From Anabaena sp051781005 (GTDB lineage: Bacteria > Cyanobacteriota > Cyanobacteriia > Cyanobacteriales > Nostocaceae), in assembly GCF_051781005.1 (NCBI RefSeq), contig NZ_JBPWOA010000019.1, positions 206,943 to 270,942 on the forward strand: a stretch of 64,000 nt of DNA, given 5' to 3'. The position numbers were made by a program, and so were the translations under genes. Below the pieces are notes generated by a model. That model did no database searches and had not been told where the DNA came from. It saw nothing but the letters and a program-made list of their open reading frames with translations. Shown here piece after piece: positions 56,648 through 64,000 of this stretch. The stretch's first letter is position 1, and the number at the start of each line of letters is the position of its first letter.

Positions 56648-59437
56648 ATGCTAAAACTATTGTTGGGCGATCCCAACGCTCGTAAGCTTAAAAAATACCA
56701 ACCTTACATTACAGAAATTAACCTCTTAGAGGAAGAAATTCAGCCACTCTCTGATGAAGAGTTAAAAGGCAAAACTGTTGAGTTTAAACAACGGCTTGCC
56801 CAAGGCGAAACACTTGATGATATATTGCCTGAAGCTTTTGCTGTTGTCCGGGAAGCAGGACGGAGAGTATTAGGGTTGCGCCACTTTGATGTGCAACTAT
56901 TAGGTGGTGTGATTCTGCATAGCGGACAAATCGCCGAAATGAAAACCGGTGAAGGTAAAACTTTGGTGGCTACCTTACCGAGTTATTTAAATGCCTTAAC
57001 TGGTAAAGGTGTCCATGTCATTACCGTCAATGATTACCTGGCACGTCGGGACGCGGAATGGATGGGGCAGGTACACCGGTTCTTGGGATTAAGTGTAGGG
57101 CTAATTCAGTCCACTATGACTCCCAGTGAACGCCAAAAAAACTATCAGTGCGATATTACCTATGTCACCAATAGCGAAGTAGGTTTTGACTATTTGCGGG
57201 ATAATATGGCGACATCAATGGCTGATGTGGTACAACCGCCGTTTAATTATTGCGTTATTGACGAGGTAGACTCGATTTTAGTGGATGAGGCGCGGACACC
57301 GCTGATTATTTCTGGACAGGTGGAAAGACCGACAGAAAAATACCTGCAAGCGGCAGAAATTGCTTTTACGCTGAAAAAAGATGAACATTACGAAGTAGAT
57401 GAAAAGGCGCGTAACGTTCTCTTAAGTGATGAAGGTTTTGCGGAAGCTGAAAATCTTTTGGGTGTGACAGATTTATTTGACCCGGAAGATCCTTGGGCGC
57501 ATTTTATGTTTAATGCGATTAAGGCTAAGGAATTGTTCCTTAAAGATGTAAATTATATTGTCCGCAATGATGAAGTTGTGATTGTCGATGAATTTACAGG
57601 TCGGGTGCTGCCGGGACGACGTTGGAGTGATGGATTGCACCAAGCAATTGAAGCGAAGGAACACGTAGAAATTCAGCCAGAAACCCAAACTTTGGCGACG
57701 ATTACTTATCAAAACCTGTTTTTGCTGTATCCCAAGTTGGGGGGAATGACGGGAACTGCAAAAACGGAAGAAGTGGAGTTTGAAAAGATTTACAAACTGG
57801 AAGTTGCGATTATTCCTACTAACCGCATCAGAAGACGGGAAGACCTGTCTGATATGGTGTTTAAGACGGAACCGGGTAAGTGGAGAGCGATCGCTCAAGA
57901 ATGCGCCCAAATGCACGAAAATGGTAGACCTGTGTTAGTGGGAACCACCAGCGTTGAAAAATCTGAACTTCTCAGCCGACTCCTCAAGGAAATGGAAATT
58001 CCCCACGAGTTACTCAACGCTAGACCAGAAAACGTGGAACGGGAAGCGGAAATCGTCGCCCAAGCCGGACGGAGAGGGGCTGTAACTATCGCCACGAACA
58101 TGGCGGGAAGAGGTACAGATATCATCCTCGGTGGTAACTCCGAATATATGGCGCGGTTGAAGTTACGGGAATACTTTATGCCCCGTATTGTCAGCCCAGA
58201 AGATGAAGATAGTTTCGGTATGCAAAGGGCTTCTGGACTACCTATGGGTCATGGTAGTGGTCAAGGTTTTGCGCCTGGTAAAAAGGTGAAAACTTGGCGG
58301 GCTTCCCCAGAAATTTTCCCCACTCAGTTATCTAAGGAGACAGAACAGCTTTTAAAAGAAGCTGTAGAAGTGGCGGTGAAGGAGTATGGTGAGCGCAGTT
58401 TACCAGAATTGGAAGCGGAAGATAAGGTGGCTATAGCTGCGGAGAAAGCACCAATAGATGATCCTGTGATTCAAAAATTGCGGGAAGCTTACCAACGCAT
58501 TAAGCATGAGTATGAAGTATTCACCAGCACTGAACATGATGATGTGGTGAGTAGAGGCGGTTTGCACGTTATTGGTACAGAACGCCATGAGTCACGCCGG
58601 ATTGATAACCAGTTGCGCGGAAGGGCTGGTAGACAAGGTGATCCAGGAACGACAAGATTCTTCCTCAGTTTAGAGGATAACCTATTAAGGATCTTTGGGG
58701 GCGATCGCGTTGCCGGCTTAATGAATGCTTTCCAAGTAGAGGAAGATATGCCTATTGAATCAGGTATGTTAACTCGCAGTTTGGAAGGCGCACAGAAAAA
58801 GGTTGAAACCTATTACTACGACATCCGTAAACAGGTGTTTGAGTATGACGAGGTAATGAATAACCAACGTCGTGCTATTTACGCCGAACGTCGTCGGGTG
58901 TTGGAAGGTCAAGATTTGAAGGAACAGGTAATTAAATACGCCGAAAAAACGATGGATGACATCGTTGATTATTACATCAACCCTGATTTACCTTCGGAAG
59001 AATGGGAATTAGAAAAATTGGTGGAGAAGGTGAAGGAGTTTGTTTACCTGTTGGCTGATATGCAGCCTAACCAATTAGAAGATATGGGAATGGGCGAAAT
59101 TAAAGCTTTCCTCCATGAACAAGCGCGTATTGCCTATGATATGAAGGAGGCGCAAATTGACCAAATTCAACCGGGTTTGATGCGTCAAGCAGAACGGTTC
59201 TTTATTCTCCAACGCATAGATACTTTGTGGCGGGAACATCTGCAACAAATGGATGCTTTGCGGGATTCGGTTGGTTTGCGTGGTTATGGTCAAAAAGATC
59301 CGCTGATTGAGTATAAGAGTGAGGGTTATGAGTTGTTCTTGGATATGATGGTGAATATCCGCCGTGATGTGGTTTATTCGCTGTTTATGTTCCAGCCTCA
59401 GCCTCAGCCTACTGTGCAGACTTCTGAGATGGTTTAA
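56648..59437 (+). CDS. secA: Preprotein translocase ATPase SecA
   Basis: The 929-residue motor drives protein export through SecYEG (and the thylakoid membrane in cyanobacteria). NBD1 Walker A is MKTGEGKTLVATLP (about 97-110), the DEAD-like motif II VIDEVDSILVDEARTPLIIS, preprotein-binding domain in the middle, NBD2 motif TNMAGRGTDIILGGNSEY, and DxxLRGRAGRQGDPG-type motif NQLRGRAGRQGDPGTTRFFL. The helical scaffold and wing domains follow. The C-terminal zinc-binding tail of E. coli SecA is absent, normal for cyanobacteria. Length fits the group. Confidence 0.97.
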   Translation: MLKLLLGDPNARKLKKYQPYITEINLLEEEIQPLSDEELKGKTVEFKQRLAQGETLDDILPEAFAVVREAGRRVLGLRHFDVQLLGGVILHSGQIAEMKTGEGKTLVATLPSYLNALTGKGVHVITVNDYLARRDAEWMGQVHRFLGLSVGLIQSTMTPSERQKNYQCDITYVTNSEVGFDYLRDNMATSMADVVQPPFNYCVIDEVDSILVDEARTPLIISGQVERPTEKYLQAAEIAFTLKKDEHYEVDEKARNVLLSDEGFAEAENLLGVTDLFDPEDPWAHFMFNAIKAKELFLKDVNYIVRNDEVVIVDEFTGRVLPGRRWSDGLHQAIEAKEHVEIQPETQTLATITYQNLFLLYPKLGGMTGTAKTEEVEFEKIYKLEVAIIPTNRIRRREDLSDMVFKTEPGKWRAIAQECAQMHENGRPVLVGTTSVEKSELLSRLLKEMEIPHELLNARPENVEREAEIVAQAGRRGAVTIATNMAGRGTDIILGGNSEYMARLKLREYFMPRIVSPEDEDSFGMQRASGLPMGHGSGQGFAPGKKVKTWRASPEIFPTQLSKETEQLLKEAVEVAVKEYGERSLPELEAEDKVAIAAEKAPIDDPVIQKLREAYQRIKHEYEVFTSTEHDDVVSRGGLHVIGTERHESRRIDNQLRGRAGRQGDPGTTRFFLSLEDNLLRIFGGDRVAGLMNAFQVEEDMPIESGMLTRSLEGAQKKVETYYYDIRKQVFEYDEVMNNQRRAIYAERRRVLEGQDLKEQVIKYAEKTMDDIVDYYINPDLPSEEWELEKLVEKVKEFVYLLADMQPNQLEDMGMGEIKAFLHEQARIAYDMKEAQIDQIQPGLMRQAERFFILQRIDTLWREHLQQMDALRDSVGLRGYGQKDPLIEYKSEGYELFLDMMVNIRRDVVYSLFMFQPQPQPTVQTSEMV

Positions 59438-59455
59438 GAGTTTTTTTCACGCAGA

Positions 59456-59498
59456 GACGCAGAGGCGCAAGAGAGGCGTTTTCTGCGTCTTTTGTTTT
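59456..59498 (+). terminator. Repeat-derived terminator of secA
   Basis: The 8-bp stem GACGCAGA/TCTGCGTC is followed by TTTTGTTTT. The sequence belongs to the CACGCAGAGACGCAGAGG repeat class, with a related copy at about 33108-33135. Confidence 0.7.
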
Positions 59499-59545
59499 AT
59501 GGTGAGAAGGGGAAAAATGAACCACGAAGGCGCGAAGGACACGAA

Positions 59546-59582
59546 GGAAGAGGAGGAAGAGGAGGAAGAGGAGGAAGAGAAG
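59546..59582 (+). repeat. GGAAGAGGA tandem microsatellite
   Basis: Four units of the 9-base purine repeat GGAAGAGGA lie in the spacer after secA. It is embedded in a GAAGGACACGAAGGAAGAGG interspersed repeat. Confidence 0.8.
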
Positions 59583-59592
59583 AGAAGGTTAT

Positions 59593-59725
59593 TTATTCTG
59601 CGAACATTTCCGCTAATATATCCAAAACTGCTTTTTGTTCTTCTATGGTAATTTGACCTAGAAATTTTACTAAGCGGGTCTTATCTACTGTGCGAATACT
59701 GCAATTAAGTATTTTTACTATGGCT
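59593..59725 (-). pseudogene. MazF/PemK toxin fragment (C-terminus only)
   Basis: Minus-strand translation gives AIVKILNCSIRTVDKTRLVK and then FLGQITIEEQKAVLDILAEM with a stop at 59593. The IRTVDKTRL segment is the C-terminal signature of MazF-type RNases. The N-terminal two thirds are missing, so it is inactive. A MazE-type antitoxin on the same strand is 2.7 kb away at 62476. Confidence 0.65.
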
Positions 59726-59786
59726 GTTATTTTTGAATGTGTTTATTATATATGAGCTTATCAAAAAGTATTAAAATTTATACATT

Positions 59787-60533
59787 ATGAATTTAGTTAC
59801 TATTACATTTGACTCAAATGTTTTTCCAAAAGTGGTTAATCCAGATAAATATCCCAATGAAGAGTCTGTCCTTAGTTTTAAAAGAATAAATTCATCTATT
59901 AGAAACGGATATGCAAAGGGTTTCTTAGCTGAAACCATTTTTACTTTAGATGCAATCAATAAGAAAAATCGACTTCAATTTTTTAAAGAGTTTAGTCCAA
60001 ATTTTTCTAGTAAAGAATCTATTCAGAATAATAGTAGAAGACTTTCAATTAGTATGAATCCAGATACTACCTCTCATCCCGGTAATAATCAATATTTGGA
60101 GTCAGATTTAAATGATGCTTTACAGTTAGGATTTAAGATTTTACCATGTACAAGAATAGGTTGGTTCAGAAACCCTGATTTACAAAGGGAGTGGTTTGTA
60201 CAGTTGACAGAAACCAACATACATGAATATGAAGACAAAGTTTCAGAGATAATACATAAAATAGATAAAAATCGGTGCGGAAGTTTCTATTTAAAAGAAA
60301 TAGGGGAAAAATATAAAAGAGGAACAGAACATTGGACAAATGCGCTTAAAAATGTTCCTGAGTCTGAAGAAAAAGCAATGATAAAAGCCTTTGCAGAATG
60401 GGCTGATGGTGATGCTATTGCTTTCCACATTGCATATGGTAATGAATATTTTTGTACACGCGATCAAGGTAGAAATGCAGGGCAAGGATCAGTTATGTCT
60501 AAAAAAAATCGTGAATGGTTAGAAGAAGACTAA
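59787..60533 (+). pseudogene. PIN-like protein gene interrupted by the IS1380-family element
   Basis: The frame encodes 248 residues: N-terminal VTITFDSNVFPKVV (first acidic residue, Asp9), a variable middle and the C-terminal acidic cluster EWADGDAIAFHIAYGNEYFC, then TRDQGRNAG. These are PIN-like nuclease features. Its stop codon overlaps the inserted element's left end. The codons after the element's right end (62398-62449) read SIKFISPEDLEKILTA and stop, and would complete a typical PIN C-terminus. The gene is therefore truncated by about 17 residues. It may keep activity because all acidic clusters remain. Confidence 0.75.
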
Positions 60534-62395
60534 ACCCGGATTTCTCACAAGTGAGATAAAAACGCTTAGGTTAACCAAATTGACGACAATTTAATTGATA
60601 CATTATCAAAATACCTCCAGAGATAAGTATCTCAAAGTAAAAACCGAAGTATATAAGGATATATCAAATACATTAGAAGTGATTAATACTGAAGCCGAAA
60701 ACTGTTAATAATAAAAATTGACATACTAATTCATGAGTTAAATCAAGTAAAATAACCCCAAAAAAATCACTTATTAAAAATTAGAAATAGCGATGAATTA
60801 CGAATTATATGATGTCATAATTAACGATTGACTTGGTATTCGAGATAAACACTGATAAACCGTGGCAAAAAGCTCCTGATAAGGACAAGCATTACTAATT
60901 GCGATTAAAACCCGTCGTTTACTAATAGTAATAACAGACTCCTAGCTTCAGTAACTGTGTACGGATAGTCTCAACAGTTGCATTTTTCAGTTCTGTTTTT
61001 GCTAAACATTGCTCTCGCAGAGCATTCATCAAGACATAAGCAATAGATGCTAACCACAAACGTAATTGATTTCCGGCAAATGTATGGGTACTAGTTCTAT
61101 CACTTTTTAGCCCTAATTTTTGTTCTTTTAAGCAATTCTCCATGTTGCCTCGTGGGCAATATTTTTGAGTATAAAGTCGTCCAGGAGGAATTTTATTAAT
61201 CGGGAGTGAAGTCACTACAAAGCGAGTATCGACTTCTTCATAGCTATACTCAACTTTGGCAACAACACGACGATTACGACTCCAACTATCTAGAGTTTGA
61301 TAGTCAAGAGAACAATACCAAATTGAGTTATCAACCAATGCTGCTGCGTCGGTTTTTAAATCTGGTGATGAGGGAAACAAGGTTTCAAAAAACTTGACTA
61401 TGGGTTGAATCTTTGCCGCGAATTCTTGGGATGCACGATACTTTATTGATTGAGATAGCTGGATTAGACGATTATTCGGTGCGAGTCCAAATACATAGTC
61501 AATTCCAGTTTGAGATTCACACCATGCCATAATCTCTTCTCTGGAATAAGCGCTATCTCCTCGAATAATAATTTTTACGTTCTGCCATCGTGAGCGGATT
61601 ATTTTTATAACTCGTTGTAATTCTTCTATTCCCCCTTCTGCTGGTTCTACATTAGATGCACGAAGTTTTGCTGCGAGTAAATGTTTACCACAGAAAATGT
61701 AAAGTGGAGCATAACAATATCCTCTATAATAAGGATTGAAGAATGTTTCTTCTTGATTACCATGTACCAAATCATCAGTAACATCTAAATCCAAAATTAT
61801 CTGTCTTGGTGGTTTTTGATAAGATTCTAGAAATAGCTCAACCAAGAGTGTTTCTATGGCTGACGCATCATGTTCAATACGATGATATCGACTATCCCAC
61901 CTTGTAGATACATTTTCTGGGCAATGTTCCAGACGATTTAAAGTACTTTTTCCCGCCAATGTCATTGATTCTTGTGACGAATTCACCACTTTTCCCACAC
62001 AGAGCGCAAATATCGGATCGTGACGTAGATTTTCATGGTCATTTATATCTTCATAGCCCATGATTAAGCCATATATTCTTTGTGCAATTAAGCTATGAAC
62101 TGGATGTAAAATTTTATTTGGCTGTCGGTAATCTTTGAAACATCTTGCCAGCCGCGATGTTATTTCTCTTTTTCTGTCCAGTTCCGCAATTAATGTTAAC
62201 CCGGCATCAGATATTACAGGCTCACCCTTGAAATTTACTACAACTGGACATGAATTCTCTTGTTCAAATATGAACTGTTCCGGTATACAATCGTTTTTAT
62301 TGGGGGTCATGCTTCAAACTGCTAGAATCCTTTGACAATATACATCTTGGCAGTTTATGACCCTTATTTTTCCAGTCTTGTGAGAAATTCGGGTT
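60533..62395. mobile_element. IS1380-family insertion sequence (1863 bp)
   Basis: The terminal inverted repeats AACCCGGATTTCTCACAAG (left) and CTTGTGAGAAATTCGGGTT (right) differ at one base. The flanks share only TA on both sides (TA at 60531-60532 and 62396-62397), shorter than the 4-5 bases usual for IS1380. The element carries one intact transposase gene in reverse orientation, and about 390 non-coding bases at its left side. The near-perfect ends and intact gene suggest recent activity. Confidence 0.88.
60922..62310 (-). CDS. IS1380-family DDE transposase
   Basis: The 462-residue transposase matches the IS1380 family: N-terminal NFKGEPVISDAGLTLIAELD, RIYGLIMGYEDINDHENLRH (about 79-98), first Asp region ILDLDVTDDLVHGNQE (Asp174/176), second RGDSAYSREEIMAWCE (Asp251), and third near CPRGNMENCLKEQK (Glu about residue 390). 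All three catalytic acids are present. C-terminal LRLWLASIAYVLMNALREQC is typical. It is the only gene of the element. Confidence 0.93.
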   Translation of the reverse strand: MTPNKNDCIPEQFIFEQENSCPVVVNFKGEPVISDAGLTLIAELDRKREITSRLARCFKDYRQPNKILHPVHSLIAQRIYGLIMGYEDINDHENLRHDPIFALCVGKVVNSSQESMTLAGKSTLNRLEHCPENVSTRWDSRYHRIEHDASAIETLLVELFLESYQKPPRQIILDLDVTDDLVHGNQEETFFNPYYRGYCYAPLYIFCGKHLLAAKLRASNVEPAEGGIEELQRVIKIIRSRWQNVKIIIRGDSAYSREEIMAWCESQTGIDYVFGLAPNNRLIQLSQSIKYRASQEFAAKIQPIVKFFETLFPSSPDLKTDAAALVDNSIWYCSLDYQTLDSWSRNRRVVAKVEYSYEEVDTRFVVTSLPINKIPPGRLYTQKYCPRGNMENCLKEQKLGLKSDRTSTHTFAGNQLRLWLASIAYVLMNALREQCLAKTELKNATVETIRTQLLKLGVCYYY

Positions 62396-62397
62396 TA

Positions 62398-62449
62398 TAG
62401 TATTAAATTCATTAGTCCTGAAGATTTAGAGAAAATTCTTACAGCATAA
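62398..62449 (+). other. Displaced 3' end of the PIN-like gene
   Basis: In the frame of the gene at 59787 it encodes SIKFISPEDLEKILTA followed by TAA. Joining GAC-TA before the element with TAGT after it gives an uninterrupted codon series, so it is the former C-terminus. Confidence 0.7.
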
Positions 62450-62475
62450 ATTGCTATTCCTAGTAAGAATCCATC

Positions 62476-62700
62476 TTAATATATGTTTGAGGCTATTTCA
62501 TTTTTATTTTCCGCAATTTCCATAAATGCTTGTTCCCAACCTTTTCTTACTTGTTTAAGTGTGCGAATAATCAGATTATTTCCTTGAACTTCTATTTCTA
62601 CTTCTGAAGTAATACTACTTTGTTCTAACAGTGTTTTAGGAATCAAAACACCTTGCGAATCTCCGATTTTGACGATTTGGGTTCTAACAGCTTTGCCCAT
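62476..62700 (-). CDS. MazE/AbrB-type antitoxin without an intact toxin
   Basis: A 74-residue SpoVT-AbrB swapped-hairpin protein: KAVRTQIVKIGDSQGVLIPK then TLLEQSSITSEVEIEVQGNN, and a helical C-terminal tail for toxin binding. It is the MazE-like antitoxin of a mazEF pair. No MazF follows; instead the opposite-strand PIN gene tail begins 27 bases away. The C-terminal MazF piece at 59593 could be the lost partner. It could now act as a solitary DNA-binding protein. Confidence 0.82.
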   Translation of the reverse strand: MGKAVRTQIVKIGDSQGVLIPKTLLEQSSITSEVEIEVQGNNLIIRTLKQVRKGWEQAFMEIAENKNEIASNIY

Positions 62701-62877
62701 TGTATGTGATTTGGGGATAGGGTAGTGTTTACATCGTAATTACATTCGTAAAAATAGTCAAGTACCTGTTCAATGTAATGTCTTTTTTGGTATTGATTTT
62801 GATTGGGTTTCACACAAATAAGTGAGAATGTGTTATTTTATTTATTTTTCAGTCAAATCTGAATCCAGGATAAAAAT
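62701..62877. other. Divergent promoter region
   Basis: Spacer between mazE-like and the 229-residue gene; no recognised element. Confidence 0.4.
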
Positions 62878-63567
62878 ATGACAGACTATATGACTAAAAC
62901 TGAATTCGCTAACCGTTTTGAAGATTTTCAAAATTCACCAGAAATGGAAATTTATAAGAACTTACTAGCTTTGAAAGCGAGCTTTCGTGTTTTCAACGGA
63001 AACTTTAATGAACTCCAAGAATATCTAGAGCATCTCAAAACACCAAATGAGGCTTTAGTTAAGTATTCTTACGATAAAAGAGAAAATATAGAGGCTTTAA
63101 TTGATGAAAGTTCGAGGTTATTTCATAACTTCCTTTCATCTGCAAAATCATTAGTAGATCATACAAGAGTAATTGTTAATAGATTATATCCGGCAGATCA
63201 TGAATTTAATCAAGAGTATCAAAATAAGCTTCAAGCAGATTTAGCAAATCATCCTGTGCAAAAGTTTATACAAAATTTACGTAACTACACTCAACATTAC
63301 ACTTTACCAATACCTGATTTACAGATTGCTTTTGGAGAGGATATGAAATTCACTATGCAGATTGATACTAAGGAGCTACTAAAGTGGAAGAAATGGGGGG
63401 ACTCAAAACCATATTTAGAAAATCTCGGAGACAGTTTTTCACTTGTAGATTTAGCTAATGAATATTATCAAATAATTCAAGATTTTTATGTATGGCTAAC
63501 TGAGAGACAACATAATATTCATCAACAAGACTTAGAAAATCTTAAAAATATGCAAAAAGACCTCTAA
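62878..63567 (+). CDS. Hypothetical helical protein
   Basis: This 229-residue protein is not recognised. It is predicted helical and charged (EMEIYKNLLALKASFRVFNG; LRNYTQHYTLPIPDLQIAFG). The middle segment VDHTRVIVNRLYPADHEFNQ and the C-terminal LANEYYQIIQDFYVWLTERQ are typical of uncharacterised proteins from plasmids and islands. ATG at 62878 follows AGGATAAAA at suitable distance. AT-rich. It is the first of two plus-strand genes with the DUF3800 gene at 63764, in an accessory region. Confidence 0.5.
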   Translation: MTDYMTKTEFANRFEDFQNSPEMEIYKNLLALKASFRVFNGNFNELQEYLEHLKTPNEALVKYSYDKRENIEALIDESSRLFHNFLSSAKSLVDHTRVIVNRLYPADHEFNQEYQNKLQADLANHPVQKFIQNLRNYTQHYTLPIPDLQIAFGEDMKFTMQIDTKELLKWKKWGDSKPYLENLGDSFSLVDLANEYYQIIQDFYVWLTERQHNIHQQDLENLKNMQKDL

Positions 63568-63665
63568 TATACAAGATTGGGTTGAGTAACAAAACCTTAC
63601 ATAATTAAGTTTTTGAGCAATTTCCCTAATATTCTTCTCACGACACCAAAACTAGATTGAGTTGC

Positions 63666-63742
63666 TATAATGTAGATAGCAGTCAAGAGGTCTGACTTTT
63701 TCGGATCGCGGTAGCTAGGTCTACCCTTGACTGATTTTTATT
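63666..63742 (+). promoter_or_regulatory. Promoter and terminator-like hairpin before the DUF3800 gene
   Basis: TATAAT at 63666-63671 is followed nine bases later by the inverted repeat CAGTCAAG (63680-63687) / CTTGACTG (63726-63733) and then ATTTTTATT. The short transcript implied would be about 60 bases, ending in a terminator-like stem 30 bases before the DUF3800 start. It could be an attenuated leader or a small RNA. Confidence 0.45.
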
Positions 63743-63763
63743 GTCTAAGGATACATAATAGCC

Positions 63764-64000
63764 ATGTACTTGCTGTATGCAGATGAGTCAGGCACTACCC
63801 ATGACCTAAACCAGCAATATTTTGTACTGGCTGGATTGTGTATATTTGAACGTCAAGGCTATTGGATTTCTGATCAGCTTGATAAAATTGCTGCTAGATT
63901 TGACCCCGCTGATCCTTTATCAGTTGAACTACATGGTAGTCCAATGCTAAGTGGTAGAGGAAAGTGGAGAAGCTATTCTAAAAGTGATAGAGAAAAAGTT
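63764..64000 (+). CDS. DUF3800 domain protein (3' end outside window)
   Basis: The frame from ATG at 63764 runs to the end of the window (79 codons). It starts MYLLYADESGTTHDLNQQYF and continues with VLAGLCIFERQGYWISDQLD. The YADESG motif, whose Asp/Glu are a putative metal-binding pair, identifies DUF3800, an RNase H-like family of unknown function common in mobile and defence regions. It was not on long-ORF lists because it is cut by the window edge. Confidence 0.8.
   Translation, partial: MYLLYADESGTTHDLNQQYFVLAGLCIFERQGYWISDQLDKIAARFDPADPLSVELHGSPMLSGRGKWRSYSKSDREKV

Overview
The window is a piece of a filamentous, probably heterocyst-forming (Nostoc/Anabaena-type) cyanobacterial chromosome. 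The evidence is an orange carotenoid protein gene, a CyaC-type hybrid adenylate cyclase, a CHASE2-Ser/Thr kinase, a DUF29 protein, many copies of the HIP1 octamer GCGATCGC, heptameric short tandem repeats (for example TAATTCG and CCCCTGC types) between genes, and AT-rich coding style. Housekeeping genes are intact and scattered: pstCAB, hisC, glmU, pyrD, leuA, pheS, surE, ribF and secA. No CRISPR array, rRNA or prophage is visible.

Layout. 1-3.5 kb: end of a phosphate transporter operon, a REP-associated transposase with REP hairpins inside and around it, and tRNA-Gly(TCC). 3.5-18 kb: a TonB-like proline-rich protein, cyaC, a GNAT enzyme, hisC, an esterase, a FecR protein with a Gly-Asn-Gln tail, an outer-membrane barrel, a sulfurtransferase and an MnmD-like methyltransferase. 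18-29 kb: glmU, a DUF5615/DUF433 toxin-antitoxin pair, ocp, isoaspartyl peptidase, a degenerate GAF sensor kinase and pyrD, with several MITE-like elements. 29-33.1 kb: a Ro60 (TROVE) gene surrounded by tRNA-shaped Y RNA genes. 33-41 kb: an HTH-NTPase (STAND) gene, a CHASE2 kinase, an NYN-domain protein and leuA. 41-50 kb: small accessory genes, a short RecQ, decayed toxin-antitoxin genes, pheS, surE and a metallo-hydrolase. 50-56.5 kb: ribF, a MoxR ATPase, a NACHT protein with a small partner sharing a QAGRD motif, and a dihaem cytochrome c. 56.5-64 kb: secA, a PIN-like gene split by an IS1380-family element, MazE/MazF pieces, and the start of a DUF3800 gene.

The most interesting system is the Ro60/Y RNA locus. 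Five RNA genes lie upstream of the Ro60 gene (29,091-30,083) and one immediately downstream (32,989-33,098). Four of them form a tandem duplicate of a two-gene unit. In these four the molecule is a near-complete tRNA cloverleaf with an encoded 3' CCA, in which the anticodon loop is replaced by a hairpin carrying the Ro-binding motif of Y RNAs (CTTGCCT-GNRA-AGGCCGA...GGTTATC type). One member of the pair looks like a class I tRNA and the other like a class II tRNA. The same GNRA-capped apex is present just before the Ro60 start codon, suggesting possible autoregulation. Bacterial tRNA-like Y RNAs are a known class. The array, the class I/class II split, the encoded CCA and the leader mimic are, as far as I can tell from sequence alone, worth independent study.

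A second candidate system is the gene pair at 52,275-55,038: a small helical protein and a membrane-spanning NACHT ATPase that share an N-terminal amyloid-like motif, resembling signalling pairs of multicellular bacteria.
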